The notes under the pieces were generated by a model. It was not told the origin of the DNA. It did no database searches and saw only the letters and a list, made by a program, of their open reading frames with translations. Positions 36,259-44,168 of a DNA stretch of 64,000 nt are shown here, one piece after another. Where the stretch lies: assembly GCF_023276435.1 (NCBI RefSeq), contig NZ_JALLPO010000016.1, positions 1 to 64,000 on the forward strand. The letters run 5' to 3'. A program made the position numbers and the translations under genes. Each line of letters opens with the position of its first letter. Position 1 is the first letter of the stretch. The DNA is from Sphaerisporangium perillae. Lineage in GTDB: Bacteria > Actinomycetota > Actinomycetes > Streptosporangiales > Streptosporangiaceae.

Positions 36259-37301
36259 GCACCCTGCCCTACATCGACGGGGACACCGTGGCGGCCCTGG
36301 TGCCGATGGACCAGGCCGTCCGAGTGCTCTCCGACGCCCTGCGGGAAGGGCTCGACCCCGAGGGCGGCCCGCCCCGCCCGGTCATCGAAGTGCCGGCCGG
36401 CCAGCTGCTGCTGATGCCCGCGGCGCACGGCCGGTACGCCGGGATCAAGGTGGCGAGCGTCACCCCCGGCAACCCGGCCCGCGGACTGCCGCGCATCCAG
36501 GGCACCTACCTGCTGTTCGACGGGGCCACCCTCACGCCGCTGGCCGCGATGGACGGCGTCGCCCTCACCTCGCTGCGCACCCCGGCGGTCTCGGCGCTCG
36601 CCGTGCGCCACCTGGCCCGGCCGGACGCGCGGTCGCTCACCGTCTTCGGCACCGGCCCGCAGGCGTGGGGCCACGTCGAGGCCGTGCGCGCCGTCCGGCC
36701 CATCGAGCACGTCACCGTCGTCGCCCGTGACCCCGCCCGCGCGCACGACTTCGCCGCCCGCTGCACCGCCCTCGGCCTCTCGGCGCAGGTCGCCCTGATG
36801 GAGGCCACGACGGGCGTGGCGCCGCGGGCGCCCGGCGGGGCCGGCGTTCCGGCGGAGAACGGCGAACCGGGAACCCCGGCGGGAGGCGGGTCGGCCGGGA
36901 TCTCGGAGGAGGTCGCGCGGGCCGTGACGTCCGCCGACGTGATCGCGTGCTGCACGAGCGCCAGGGAGCCGCTGTTCCCCGGCACGCTCGTCGCCGACGG
37001 CGCTACGGTCGTCGTGGTCGGCTCGCACGAGCCGGACGCCCGTGAGATCGACGGTGACCTGGTCGCCCGGTCCACCGTGGTGGTCGAGTCGCGATCGACG
37101 GCGCTCGCGGAGGCCGGTGACCTGATCATGCCCATCCGGTCGGGCCTGATCGGGGCCGGCCATCTCGCCGGAGACCTCGCGGAGCTGGTGAACGGGGCCG
37201 TCGAGCCCGGGCCCGGCCCGCGCGTGTTCAAGAGTGTGGGCATGGCCTGGGAAGATCTGGTCGTGGCGGCCGCCGTCCACGACGCGTGGGCGGGCCGATG
37301 A
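36255..37301 (+). CDS. Ornithine cyclodeaminase/mu-crystallin family, probable pyrroline-2-carboxylate reductase
   Basis: 348 residues. NAD(P) Rossmann motif TVFGTGPQAWGHVEA at about 129-143; GIKVASVTPGN and LTSLRTPAVSALA are family blocks. Members next to proline-racemase-family dehydratases reduce 1-pyrroline-2-carboxylate to L-proline. A Gly/Pro-rich insertion (about 186-216) separates strands that are normally adjacent. ATG 36255 overlaps the preceding stop (ATGA), so the two enzymes are made together. Confidence 0.8.
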   Translation: MSTLPYIDGDTVAALVPMDQAVRVLSDALREGLDPEGGPPRPVIEVPAGQLLLMPAAHGRYAGIKVASVTPGNPARGLPRIQGTYLLFDGATLTPLAAMDGVALTSLRTPAVSALAVRHLARPDARSLTVFGTGPQAWGHVEAVRAVRPIEHVTVVARDPARAHDFAARCTALGLSAQVALMEATTGVAPRAPGGAGVPAENGEPGTPAGGGSAGISEEVARAVTSADVIACCTSAREPLFPGTLVADGATVVVVGSHEPDAREIDGDLVARSTVVVESRSTALAEAGDLIMPIRSGLIGAGHLAGDLAELVNGAVEPGPGPRVFKSVGMAWEDLVVAAAVHDAWAGR

Positions 37302-37353
37302 GCCCGGGAGAGGATGCCGGCATGGCGAGCGGGTCCGATGGGGGTGGTCGCGC

Positions 37354-38028
37354 ATGAGCGAGGCCGGCAAGCTCGACCTGCCCGTGATGGGCGGGCGCCA
37401 GAGCCTGCGTGAGCAGGTGGCCCAGGCGCTTCGCAACGCGCTGGTGGCCGCCGAGATGCGTCCCGGCGTCGTCTATTCGGCCCCGGTGCTCGCCGCGCAG
37501 TTCGGCGTGTCGGCCACCCCGGTGCGCGAGGCGATGCTCGACCTGGCCAAGGAAGGGCTGGTCGAGGCGGTGCGCAACAAGGGGTTCCGGGTCACCGAGC
37601 TGTCCGAGCGCGACCTCGACGAGCTGACCGAGATCCGTCAGCTCCTGGAGGTCCCGACCGTGGCCCGGCTCGCCGGCGTCTCCCGCGCCGAGGAGTTCGA
37701 GCGGTTGCGGCCGGTCGCCGAGGAGATCGTCTCCGCGGCCGAGCGCGGCGACCTGCTCGCCTACGTGAACGCCGACCTGCGCTTCCACATGGACCTGCTG
37801 GCGCTCTCGGGGAACGCGCACCTGGTGGACATCGCCCGCGACCTGCGCTACCGCGCCCGGCTGTACGGGCTGCGGACCATGTCCGAGCGTGGCACGCTCG
37901 CCGACTCCGCCCGCGAGCACCTCGGCATCCTCGACGCCCTGATACGCGGCGACGCCGACGCCGCCAGGACCATCATGGACCACCACATCCAACACGTCCG
38001 AGGCATCTGGGCCGACCGCCCCGAGTGA
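37354..38028 (+). CDS. FCD-subfamily GntR regulator of the hydroxyproline cluster
   Basis: 224 residues. N-terminal GntR winged helix at about 16-80 (SAPVLAAQFGVSATPVREAML, then RNKGFRVTELSERDL), C-terminal FCD helical ligand domain with metal-binding Asp/His residues (NADLRFHMDL, HLGILDALIRGD, MDHHIQHV). Such regulators sense small carboxylates or amino acids. It closes the cluster, 52 bases after the reductase gene, and the shared TGTGACAT motif before both operons is its likely binding site. GGGGGTGG precedes ATG 37354. Confidence 0.85.
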   Translation: MSEAGKLDLPVMGGRQSLREQVAQALRNALVAAEMRPGVVYSAPVLAAQFGVSATPVREAMLDLAKEGLVEAVRNKGFRVTELSERDLDELTEIRQLLEVPTVARLAGVSRAEEFERLRPVAEEIVSAAERGDLLAYVNADLRFHMDLLALSGNAHLVDIARDLRYRARLYGLRTMSERGTLADSAREHLGILDALIRGDADAARTIMDHHIQHVRGIWADRPE

Positions 38029-38049
38029 CCCGGCCGTTCCGGGTCGAAT

Positions 38050-38098
38050 TTGCGTGATACGCAAAATTTCTGAACCAGCATTCTTGCGTGGCCCGCAA
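38050..38098. promoter_or_regulatory. Two TTGCG-N5-CGCAA operators 34 bp apart
   Basis: TTGCG-TGATA-CGCAA (38050-38064) and TTGCG-TGGCC-CGCAA (38084-38098) share both half-sites exactly. Their 34-bp spacing is close to three helical turns. The second ends nine bases before the -10 box of the TetR gene, an ideal autorepression position. Confidence 0.75.
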
Positions 38099-38106
38099 AA
38101 AGTGGG

Positions 38107-38112
38107 TAGCTT
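38107..38112 (+). promoter_or_regulatory. -10 box TAGCTT of leaderless tetR transcript
   Basis: TAGCTT (TANNNT) ends seven bases before GTG 38120, fixing the start codon and placing the operators over the -35/-10 region. Confidence 0.55.
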
Positions 38113-38119
38113 TGTGGTC

Positions 38120-38764
38120 GTGAGCACAGAAGGCGGCGACCGCGCAGGTCTGCGAGAGCGCAAGAAGCAGGAGACCCGTGCCGCGTTGAGCTGGGCGGCT
38201 CTCCGCCTCGCCGTGGAGCGTGGGCTGGACGACGTCCGGGTGGAGGACATCGCCGCCGAGGCCGGCGTCTCGCCCCGCACCTTCAACAACTACTTCTCCA
38301 GCAAGGGCGAGGCGATCGTCGCCCGGCACGTCGACCGCACCCGCGGGCTCGCGGCGGAGCTGCGCGCCCAACCGGCGTCCAAGCCGCTGTGGGACGCCAT
38401 CACCGACGCGACGCTGGCGCAGTTCCAGGTCCAGGAGGGCTTTCCGGTCCAAGATGGCGCGCAGGAGGGCGTGCCCGACATGTGGTGGGTCACCGGGGTC
38501 CGCCGGGTGCTCGCCGAGCCTGCGCTGCAAGGCGAGTGGTTCAAGGCCTCCGCGGCGGCCGAGGCCGAGATCGCCGCGGCGATCGCCGACCGCACTGGCA
38601 CCGACGTCACCCGCGACCTGTATCCGCTTCTCGTCGCACGCACGGTCGGGGCCGCCGTGACCGTCGCCATGGACCACTGGCTCCACGCCGACTCGCCCGT
38701 CCCGATCACGACATCGCTGCGTGAGGCGCTCCGCCTGCTCGCCGCGGGCCTCCCGGTTCCCTGA
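38120..38764 (+). CDS. TetR-family transcriptional regulator
   Basis: 214 residues from GTG 38120; the open frame reaches ATG 38054 but that codon lies inside the first operator. The HTH is at about 20-62 (VEDIAAEAGVSPRTFNNYF), the rest is the helical ligand domain with an unusual WWVTGVRR segment. Two strong operators upstream show autoregulation. The FAD monooxygenase 307 bases downstream on the same strand is the most likely additional target, with a hydrophobic or aromatic ligand, but this is inference. Confidence 0.82.
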   Translation: MSTEGGDRAGLRERKKQETRAALSWAALRLAVERGLDDVRVEDIAAEAGVSPRTFNNYFSSKGEAIVARHVDRTRGLAAELRAQPASKPLWDAITDATLAQFQVQEGFPVQDGAQEGVPDMWWVTGVRRVLAEPALQGEWFKASAAAEAEIAAAIADRTGTDVTRDLYPLLVARTVGAAVTVAMDHWLHADSPVPITTSLREALRLLAAGLPVP

Positions 38765-39071
38765 CCCAAGGCCACCCCTACTGAAACCGACGGTCTCGGG
38801 CGGAGCTCGGTGACCTGCGGGCCGTCCAGATGTGCCGCCACCTGCCTCTCGGGCTGTCAGCTCGGCGGCTTGCGGCCCGGTCCAGACGTACCAGTACCGC
38901 CCGATCTCGAGCCGTGAGCTCGGCAGTTTGCGGCTTGCCCAGATGTATCACGACCGGCTGATCCGGGGCCGTGAGCTCGGCACTTAGAGGCCCTGTCCAG
39001 ACGTACCAGGACGACCCGGCGCCGCCGGTCGATCCGCCATGCCCTTTTCCGCCGTCCCAAGGAGGACCGCC
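38765..39071. repeat. Four degenerate ~57-bp tandem repeats between tetR and the monooxygenase
   Basis: The word AGCTCGG recurs at 38804, 38859, 38917 and 38974 (spacings 55, 58, 57), each followed by a GCGGCCC-like run and TCCAGAYGTACCA. Copies differ by many substitutions. No gene is evident in the 307-base gap; a ribosome binding site AAGGAGG at its end serves the next gene. Confidence 0.7.
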
Positions 39072-40772
39072 ATGCCCGCCGACGTCGTCATCGCAGGAGG
39101 AGGCCCGAACGGGCTCATGCTGGCCTGCGAGCTGAGTCTGGCCGGAGTACGGCCCATCGTGCTGGAGCGCCTGCCCGGCCGCAGCGAGGATAACCGGGCG
39201 AACGGCCTGGTCGGCCAGGTGGTGCGGATGCTCGACCGCCGGGGCCTGTACCAGAGCCTCAGCGGCGGCCAGGAGCCGCCCCGGCCAGGGCCCGGCTACG
39301 TGTTCGGCGCGCTGCCGCTGGACCTGAGCGTGCTGGAGGACAATCCGCTCTACAACCTGATGGTGCCGCAGCGCCGCGTCGAACAGGTGCTGGAGGAGCG
39401 CGCCACCGACCTCGGCGTCGAGATCCGCCGAGGTCACCAGGTCACCGGGCTGTCGCAGGACGCCGACGCCGACGCCGTAACCGTCGACGTCGAGGGGCCG
39501 GACGGCGCCTACCGGCTGAGCACCCGCTACCTGGTCGGGGCGGACGGAGGACGCAGCCTGACGCGGAAGCTGTCCGGCATCGGCTTCCCCGGAGTCACCA
39601 CCGACGACGTGATCTCCCGCACCGCGCACGCCACTGTGCCGGCCGCGATGATCGACCCGGCCACCGGCGGGCTGAACGTGCCCGGCTACGGGATCATCCC
39701 GCCGTTCATGCACCATCGCACCGAACGAGGGCTGTTCGTGTTCGGCCCGTTCCCCTCCGGCCCGACACTGATCAGCACCACGGAACGCGGATCGGCCGAG
39801 GCCGCCGCTGGGCCGTCGCTGACCCTGGACGAGCTGCGCGAGAGCGTCCGCCGGGTGCTCGGGGCCGACCTGCCGCTCGGCCCGCCCGAAGGCGAGGGTC
39901 CGCACCTGCTGCGCCGGGTGACCGGCGGCAACACGCGGCTGGCCGACCGGTTCCGCGACCGCCGGGTACTGCTGGTCGGAGACGCCGCGCACGTGCACAC
40001 CGCGATCGGCGGGCCCGGGCTCAACCTCGGCCTGCAGGACACGGTCAACCTGGGCTGGAAGCTCGCCGCCGAGATCCGCGGCTGGGCCCCGGCCGGGCTG
40101 CTGGACAGCTACGAGGTCGAGCGCAGGCCGGTCGCCGAGCGGGTGGTCATGTCCACGCAGGCGCAGTCCGCGCTGATCGCCCCAGGGAGCGAGGTCACCG
40201 CGCTGCGCCAGCTGTTCACCGAACTCCTCCGCGAGCCGAGGAACGTCCAGCACATCGCCGACATGATGTCCGGCGCGGACGTCCACTACGACATGGGCAC
40301 CGGCGCCCACGACATGGGCACCGGCGCCCACGGCCTGGGGACCGGCGGCCACGACAAGGGGATCGGGGGCGGCGACAGGGGGACCGGCGGCGGCGACGCG
40401 GAGGCCGGCCGTGCGCACCCTCTGATCGGCAGGTGGGCTCCCGACCTGCTGCTGGACACCGGGACCGGCCCCGTCCGGCTCGCCGAGCTGACCAGGAACG
40501 CCCGGCCGCTGCTGCTGGACCTCACCGAGGACAGGTCGCTCGCCGTGGAGACGTCCGGATGGCACGACCGGGTGGACACCGTCACCGCGCGCCCAGTGGA
40601 CGCCGCCACCCCCGTCACCGCCGTGCTGCTACGTCCCGACTGCTACATCGCCTGGGCCTCGGCGTCACCCCGCCCGGCCTCCGGCGAGCGGGAGACCCTC
40701 CACGCGGCGCTGGCACGGTGGTTCGGCGCTCCCGTCCAAAGGGGCACCCTCACTCGCGAGGCCAGAGCCTGA
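39072..40772 (+). CDS. FAD-dependent aromatic monooxygenase (PHBH-fold) with internal heptad repeat
   Basis: 566 residues. FAD motif VVIAGGGPNGLMLA at 5-18, GADGGRS in the middle and GDAAHVHTAIGGPGLNLGLQD near 302 mark the class A flavoprotein hydroxylases such as those for polyketides, resorcinol or antibiotic (rifampicin) inactivation. A C-terminal thioredoxin-like domain follows. Between them residues about 407-441 form five 7-residue units (DMGTGAH, DMGTGAH, GLGTGGH, DKGIGGG, DRGTGGG) encoded by a 21-bp tandem repeat. AAGGAGG precedes ATG 39072. Substrate unknown. Confidence 0.82.
   Translation: MPADVVIAGGGPNGLMLACELSLAGVRPIVLERLPGRSEDNRANGLVGQVVRMLDRRGLYQSLSGGQEPPRPGPGYVFGALPLDLSVLEDNPLYNLMVPQRRVEQVLEERATDLGVEIRRGHQVTGLSQDADADAVTVDVEGPDGAYRLSTRYLVGADGGRSLTRKLSGIGFPGVTTDDVISRTAHATVPAAMIDPATGGLNVPGYGIIPPFMHHRTERGLFVFGPFPSGPTLISTTERGSAEAAAGPSLTLDELRESVRRVLGADLPLGPPEGEGPHLLRRVTGGNTRLADRFRDRRVLLVGDAAHVHTAIGGPGLNLGLQDTVNLGWKLAAEIRGWAPAGLLDSYEVERRPVAERVVMSTQAQSALIAPGSEVTALRQLFTELLREPRNVQHIADMMSGADVHYDMGTGAHDMGTGAHGLGTGGHDKGIGGGDRGTGGGDAEAGRAHPLIGRWAPDLLLDTGTGPVRLAELTRNARPLLLDLTEDRSLAVETSGWHDRVDTVTARPVDAATPVTAVLLRPDCYIAWASASPRPASGERETLHAALARWFGAPVQRGTLTREARA
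40290..40394 (+). repeat. Five-copy 21-bp minisatellite inside the monooxygenase gene
   Basis: Units start at 40290, 40311, 40332, 40353 and 40374; the first two are identical. Period 21 keeps the frame and adds a Gly/His/Asp-rich linker to the protein. Confidence 0.9.
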
Positions 40773-40936
40773 CAGCCCGCGAGGCCGCCGCGGGCGGCCT
40801 CGCGGTGGCGGGTTCCGGACGCGGCCGTACGGGCGGTTCGCCAGGCCACATCACAGAGGGTATGCGGCTACCGGGTCGCAGGAGGCGGATGCAACGCGTT
40901 CCGCCCCCTGCGACCCGGTTCCGACCTCGAACCAAA

Positions 40937-41461
40937 CTAACTGACGGCTCCGCGTCCGGCGGCGTGCCGGGCGATCCATTGCTTCAGGGCGTCGATGCAT
41001 TGCTCGTTATACCGATCGAAGTCCTTTTCCGCTGGCTTGGCCCATCTAGTGAAGCTGGCCGAGGAAAATGCCCGGATATGCGTAAACTTGGGCCAGCCGT
41101 GCTCGTCTTCCCAGCGTAGATCGGCCCCTCCTGTCAAAGTCCGGCGAATACCCGTGATCCTGTCGACCCGAACGCGACGGGTCAGCAGAGGTCCCTGTAC
41201 CTTGACGACGGTCTCGCCGCACGTGACGCCGAATATCGGCGCTCGCACAGCCAGCCACGCGCCGAACACCAGCAGGGGAATGGACCCGACGGCCGCGCCC
41301 GTGAGGTCCGAAGGCTGTGCGTGCCAGAAACGCTCCAATCGCAGCAGATCGTCTTCGCCCGCGAGCGCTATCCGCGTCCATTCCAGGCCGAGCACGACGA
41401 ATATGAGTCCCAGTGTGGCAAGGGATAAGCGGCGGAGCACGTGAGCGCGCAGTTTCACCAC
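40937..41461 (-). CDS. Small membrane protein with two helices and PH-like tail, unknown function
   Basis: About 174 residues if read from GTG 41461 (or 41458); the frame is open to ATG 41602 but the extra N-terminus looks non-coding. Two hydrophobic helices (LSLATLGLIFVVLGLEW and VGSIPLLVFGAWLAVRAP) precede a beta-rich part (TVVKVQGPLLTRRVRVDRI) resembling bacterial PH domains, then a C-terminal helix. No family assigned. Start codon uncertain because no clear ribosome binding site is seen. Confidence 0.6.
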   Translation of the reverse strand: MVKLRAHVLRRLSLATLGLIFVVLGLEWTRIALAGEDDLLRLERFWHAQPSDLTGAAVGSIPLLVFGAWLAVRAPIFGVTCGETVVKVQGPLLTRRVRVDRITGIRRTLTGGADLRWEDEHGWPKFTHIRAFSSASFTRWAKPAEKDFDRYNEQCIDALKQWIARHAAGRGAVS

Positions 41462-41549
41462 CTCATGATGTCCCGCACACGACACGGTGAAAAGCCGGAA
41501 GGCTTGGGGCTGAGGTTGAACGTATCCGCATCGACCACCTTCGTAGTCG

Positions 41550-41660
41550 TCAGGTGAGGCGCAGGGCCTCGGCCGGGCAGCCTGAGACGGCGGCCTCCAC
41601 ATCGATGAGCAGGCGCTCGGGAACCTCCTCGTTCAGCAGCAGGCCGGGCGGTCGCGCCCC
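41550..41660 (-). pseudogene. 3' remnant of a ferredoxin gene
   Basis: The minus strand encodes 36 residues ending at TGA 41550-41552: LLLNEEVPERLLIDVEAA, then VSGCPAEALRLT. This is the C-terminal end of single-cluster ferredoxins of the kind paired with P450s (usually AVxxCPxxAIxL). TAG at 41661-41663 closes the frame and the cluster-binding front half is missing. Confidence 0.6.
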
Positions 41661-41661
41661 C

Positions 41662-41667
41662 TATAAT
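41662..41667 (+). promoter_or_regulatory. Perfect TATAAT, possible -10 for the carbonic anhydrase gene
   Basis: TATAAT in an AT-rich patch 79 bases before the next start codon. No matching -35 was found, so the assignment is tentative. Confidence 0.3.
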
Positions 41668-41745
41668 CCTATTGATAAGGTAGGTAATGTCTGAAACCTT
41701 GGGATCACGTCAGAGATCGGCCGATCGACAACCTCGGAGGCACGC

Positions 41746-42240
41746 ATGAGCGTCACCGATGAACTGCTGGCCAACGCCGAGCGTTACGCCGCGGACTTCG
41801 ACAAGGGGCATCTGCCGCTTCCTCCGGGTAAGGGCGTCGCGATCCTCGCCTGCATGGACGCGCGCCTGAACCCGTACGGGCTGCTCGGCCTCTCCGAGGG
41901 CGACGCGCACGTGATCCGCAACGCCGGAGGGGTCGTCACCGCCGACGAGCGGCGCAGTCTCGCCATCAGCCAGCGCCTCCTCGGCACGCGGGAGATCATC
42001 CTCATCCACCACACCGACTGCGGCATGCTGACCTTCACCGACGACGGCTTCAAGAACGCGATCGCGGAGGAGACGGGGGTCAAGCCCGACTGGGCGGCCG
42101 AGGCTTTCACCGACCTCGACCAGGACGTCCGCCAGTCCATCGGCCGGATCCTCGCCGACCCGTTCATCCCTCGCAAGGACTCGGTGCGAGGTTTCGTGTA
42201 CGAGGTGGAGACGGGCCGCCTCCGCGAGGTCCAAGCCTGA
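41746..42240 (+). CDS. Small beta-carbonic anhydrase
   Basis: 164 residues, zinc enzyme hydrating CO2. Zinc ligands Cys36 (ACMDAR), His88 and Cys91 (HHTDCGM) with the Asp38/Arg40 dyad are all present. The short form is like Rv1284 of Mycobacterium tuberculosis (recalled similarity). GGAGG precedes ATG 41746. Single-gene unit. Confidence 0.9.
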   Translation: MSVTDELLANAERYAADFDKGHLPLPPGKGVAILACMDARLNPYGLLGLSEGDAHVIRNAGGVVTADERRSLAISQRLLGTREIILIHHTDCGMLTFTDDGFKNAIAEETGVKPDWAAEAFTDLDQDVRQSIGRILADPFIPRKDSVRGFVYEVETGRLREVQA

Positions 42241-42320
42241 CGATCCACCAGGCCGCCGCGAGGACCTGAGGCAGCGGACACCGCCGCTCTGTCGCTTCAG
42301 CGTTGAGGACAGAGATACGG

Positions 42321-42364
42321 CCCACCCGGCACCCATGCCGGTGGTGAGCCGGTGGTGCCCACCC
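42321..42364 (+). repeat. Left arm of a 44-bp inverted repeat
   Basis: Matches the reverse complement of 44169-44212 at 42 of 44 positions; begins CCCACCCGGCACCC and ends GGTGGTGCCCACCC. Homology stops sharply at both ends. The two arms enclose the small-protein/TPR module. Confidence 0.9.
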
Positions 42365-42387
42365 GAGCATTGCCGTGAACTCAGCGG

Positions 42388-42717
42388 TCAAGGTGGGCGC
42401 CACCCCCAGATGACGCGGGAACTCGCCCCCATCCTCAGCGGGCGGTGCCGGGTGGCCCACCAACTGCGGGGGGTGCCGTCCGGTCTGGTCGCCCGCGTGA
42501 TCCGCCACGCCGGGTAGGTCTGCTCAAGAGCGGTGATCTGGCGTTCGACGAGCGCGGGCACTACCTCGGGTACGGGCGGCGACTCGACGGGCCGGCCGGT
42601 GGTGCCGGGGAAGTAGCCGCCCACGGAGATTCCCGCAGTCGGGGGGAAGCCGTATGGGTCGCACACCTTGTCGCCGTCATGGATCGATTCGCGAGCGCGG
42701 TCGCCTCCGCCTGTCAT
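42388..42717 (-). CDS. Small protein with P-x-W-R-I motif, unknown function
   Basis: 109 residues. A variable N-terminal half is followed by a conserved-looking domain: ERQITALEQTYPAWRITRA, then GTPRSWWATRHRPL. I recall similar short P-x-W proteins as frequent hypothetical proteins in Streptosporangiales, often near HTH regulators, but no function is known. Its ATG overlaps the stop of the 80-residue gene (ATGA at 42714-42717), so both are translated from one mRNA. The two proteins seem to share the same short domain. Confidence 0.55.
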   Translation of the reverse strand: MTGGGDRARESIHDGDKVCDPYGFPPTAGISVGGYFPGTTGRPVESPPVPEVVPALVERQITALEQTYPAWRITRATRPDGTPRSWWATRHRPLRMGASSRVIWGWRPP

Positions 42718-42956
42718 GCCGCCCCCACGGTCAAGTCCGCCACTCGCGCCATCGCCCCGAGTTCGGCCTCACGCATCCGCTCCCGTAGCTCCTCCACGGT
42801 CACGGCTTCGGCCCGTAGCGGCGATGGGACCTGCCAGGCGGCGATGGCGGTGAACCGGCGGCTCCCGACGCCGTACAAGACGTGCCACCCGGGTTCTTGT
42901 TGGTCGAGTTGGGCGGCTGCCGCCTCCTTCGCCGAATCCCAGCGTCGGGGTATCAC
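42714..42956 (-). CDS. Small protein with P-x-W-H-V motif, unknown function
   Basis: 80 residues. QLDQQEPGWHVLYGVGSRRF, then TAIAAWQVP, aligns with the P-x-W segment of the neighbouring 109-residue protein, followed by a helical tail (TVEELRERMREAEL). First gene of a two-gene minus-strand operon, divergent from a frameshifted TPR regulator. No recognised function; its structure suggests a small adaptor or regulator. Confidence 0.55.
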   Translation of the reverse strand: MIPRRWDSAKEAAAAQLDQQEPGWHVLYGVGSRRFTAIAAWQVPSPLRAEAVTVEELRERMREAELGAMARVADLTVGAA

Positions 42957-43064
42957 GTGGCAGGGCTGTGCGCCGAGCCTGCTGCCGTCCAGGTGCCCGC
43001 CTCACGCGGCCGCCTTGCTTTCGTACGTCTCGCACCGGCCGCGCACGGGGACGGTGCCGAGGGC

Positions 43065-44043
43065 GTGACCACGGCCGTACGGGGGGTGATCGACGTGCTG
43101 GTGGACCTGGATGCCTCTAGCCGCCGTGTCGCCGCCAGCGACGTAGGGAGCGAGACCGTCGAGCGGCTCGAAGTGGCCGTTGACGAGCTCGCTGTCGCCT
43201 ACCCAGGTACCCCACCCGCTGAGCTACTCGTGCGGGTACGGCGGCACCTCGGCTACGTCGTCCACCTGATCGACGCCCGCAAGACCCTCGACGAACATCG
43301 GCGCCTGCTCGTCGTGGGCGGTTGGCTGTCGCTGCTCGCCGCGACATGTCACATCGATCTGCAGCAGTTCCCCGCGGGGGCGGCCCGGCTGCGGACGGCC
43401 GCGCGGCTGGCCGAAGATGCGGCGCATCCCGAGATCGCCGCGTGGTGCCTGGACGCGGGCGTGGCAGGCGCTCATAGCCGGGGACTACCGGCGGGCGCTG
43501 GCCCTTGCCCAAAGTGCGCAGCACGTCGCCCCCAAGGACGGTTCGGCGTACATCCAGGCGACAGCGCAGGAAGGCCGCGCATGGGCCCGGCTCGGCGCCG
43601 GACGCGAAACCAGGGACGCCCTCGACCGAGTGGCCCGCCTTGTCGCCCCGCTGCCGAGCCCCGATCGGCCAGAGCATCACTACCGGTACGACCCAGCGAA
43701 ATCCGGCGCCTACCTCGCGACGACGCTGTCCTGGCTTGGAGACCCTGCGGCGGAGCCGTACACCCGCGGAGTGCTGACCCGGCTGGAGTCCACGACGGAC
43801 GGCCCGCCACGCCCGCGCAGGGCGGTCTCCGCACGGCTGGACCTGGCGCTCGCCCTTCTGGCGGCCGACCAGCCCGACGAGGCCGGCCACATAACGCTCG
43901 CCGCTATCACCAGTGGCCTTCTGGTGCCGTCGAACTACTGGCGCGCCACGGAGGTGATCGCCGCCGTGGAAGCACGCCGGGTGCCTGAGGCGGTCGAGTT
44001 GCGCGAGGCCTATCGGGACCTGCGGAACCGGCTGAGCCATTGA
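43065..44043 (+). pseudogene. TPR-type regulator tail, frameshifted and lacking its HTH domain
   Basis: The frame beginning near GTG 43065 encodes ETVERLEVAVDELAVAYPG... and TPR-like helices up to HPEIAAWCL at about 43451. The continuation TRAWQALIAGDYRRALALAQ lies in a different frame from 43453 to the stop at 44043. Joined, the two give one coherent protein of the kind found as the C-terminal half of actinomycete XRE-TPR regulators. The break at 43449-43453 equals a +1 or -2 change. No HTH sequence is present upstream, so the gene is either truncated or an HTH-less paralogue. A sequencing error could explain the frameshift but not the missing front. Confidence 0.7.
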
Positions 44044-44168
44044 GCTGATCCCGTCACGACGATGCCCTTTGGCCGGGTGAGGCGGCCCTTCCTTGAACCT
44101 TCAGGGCGAAGGGGCGCTCGCTGTCGGGCGATTCACGAGGGTGCGGTTCGGTATGAGGGGGGCAACTT

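Noticed and set aside
35226-37301. 691-codon frame covering the racemase-family and OCD genes
   Set aside because: The front is the shadow of the racemase-family gene; the OCD protein starts at ATG 36255, overlapping the preceding stop.
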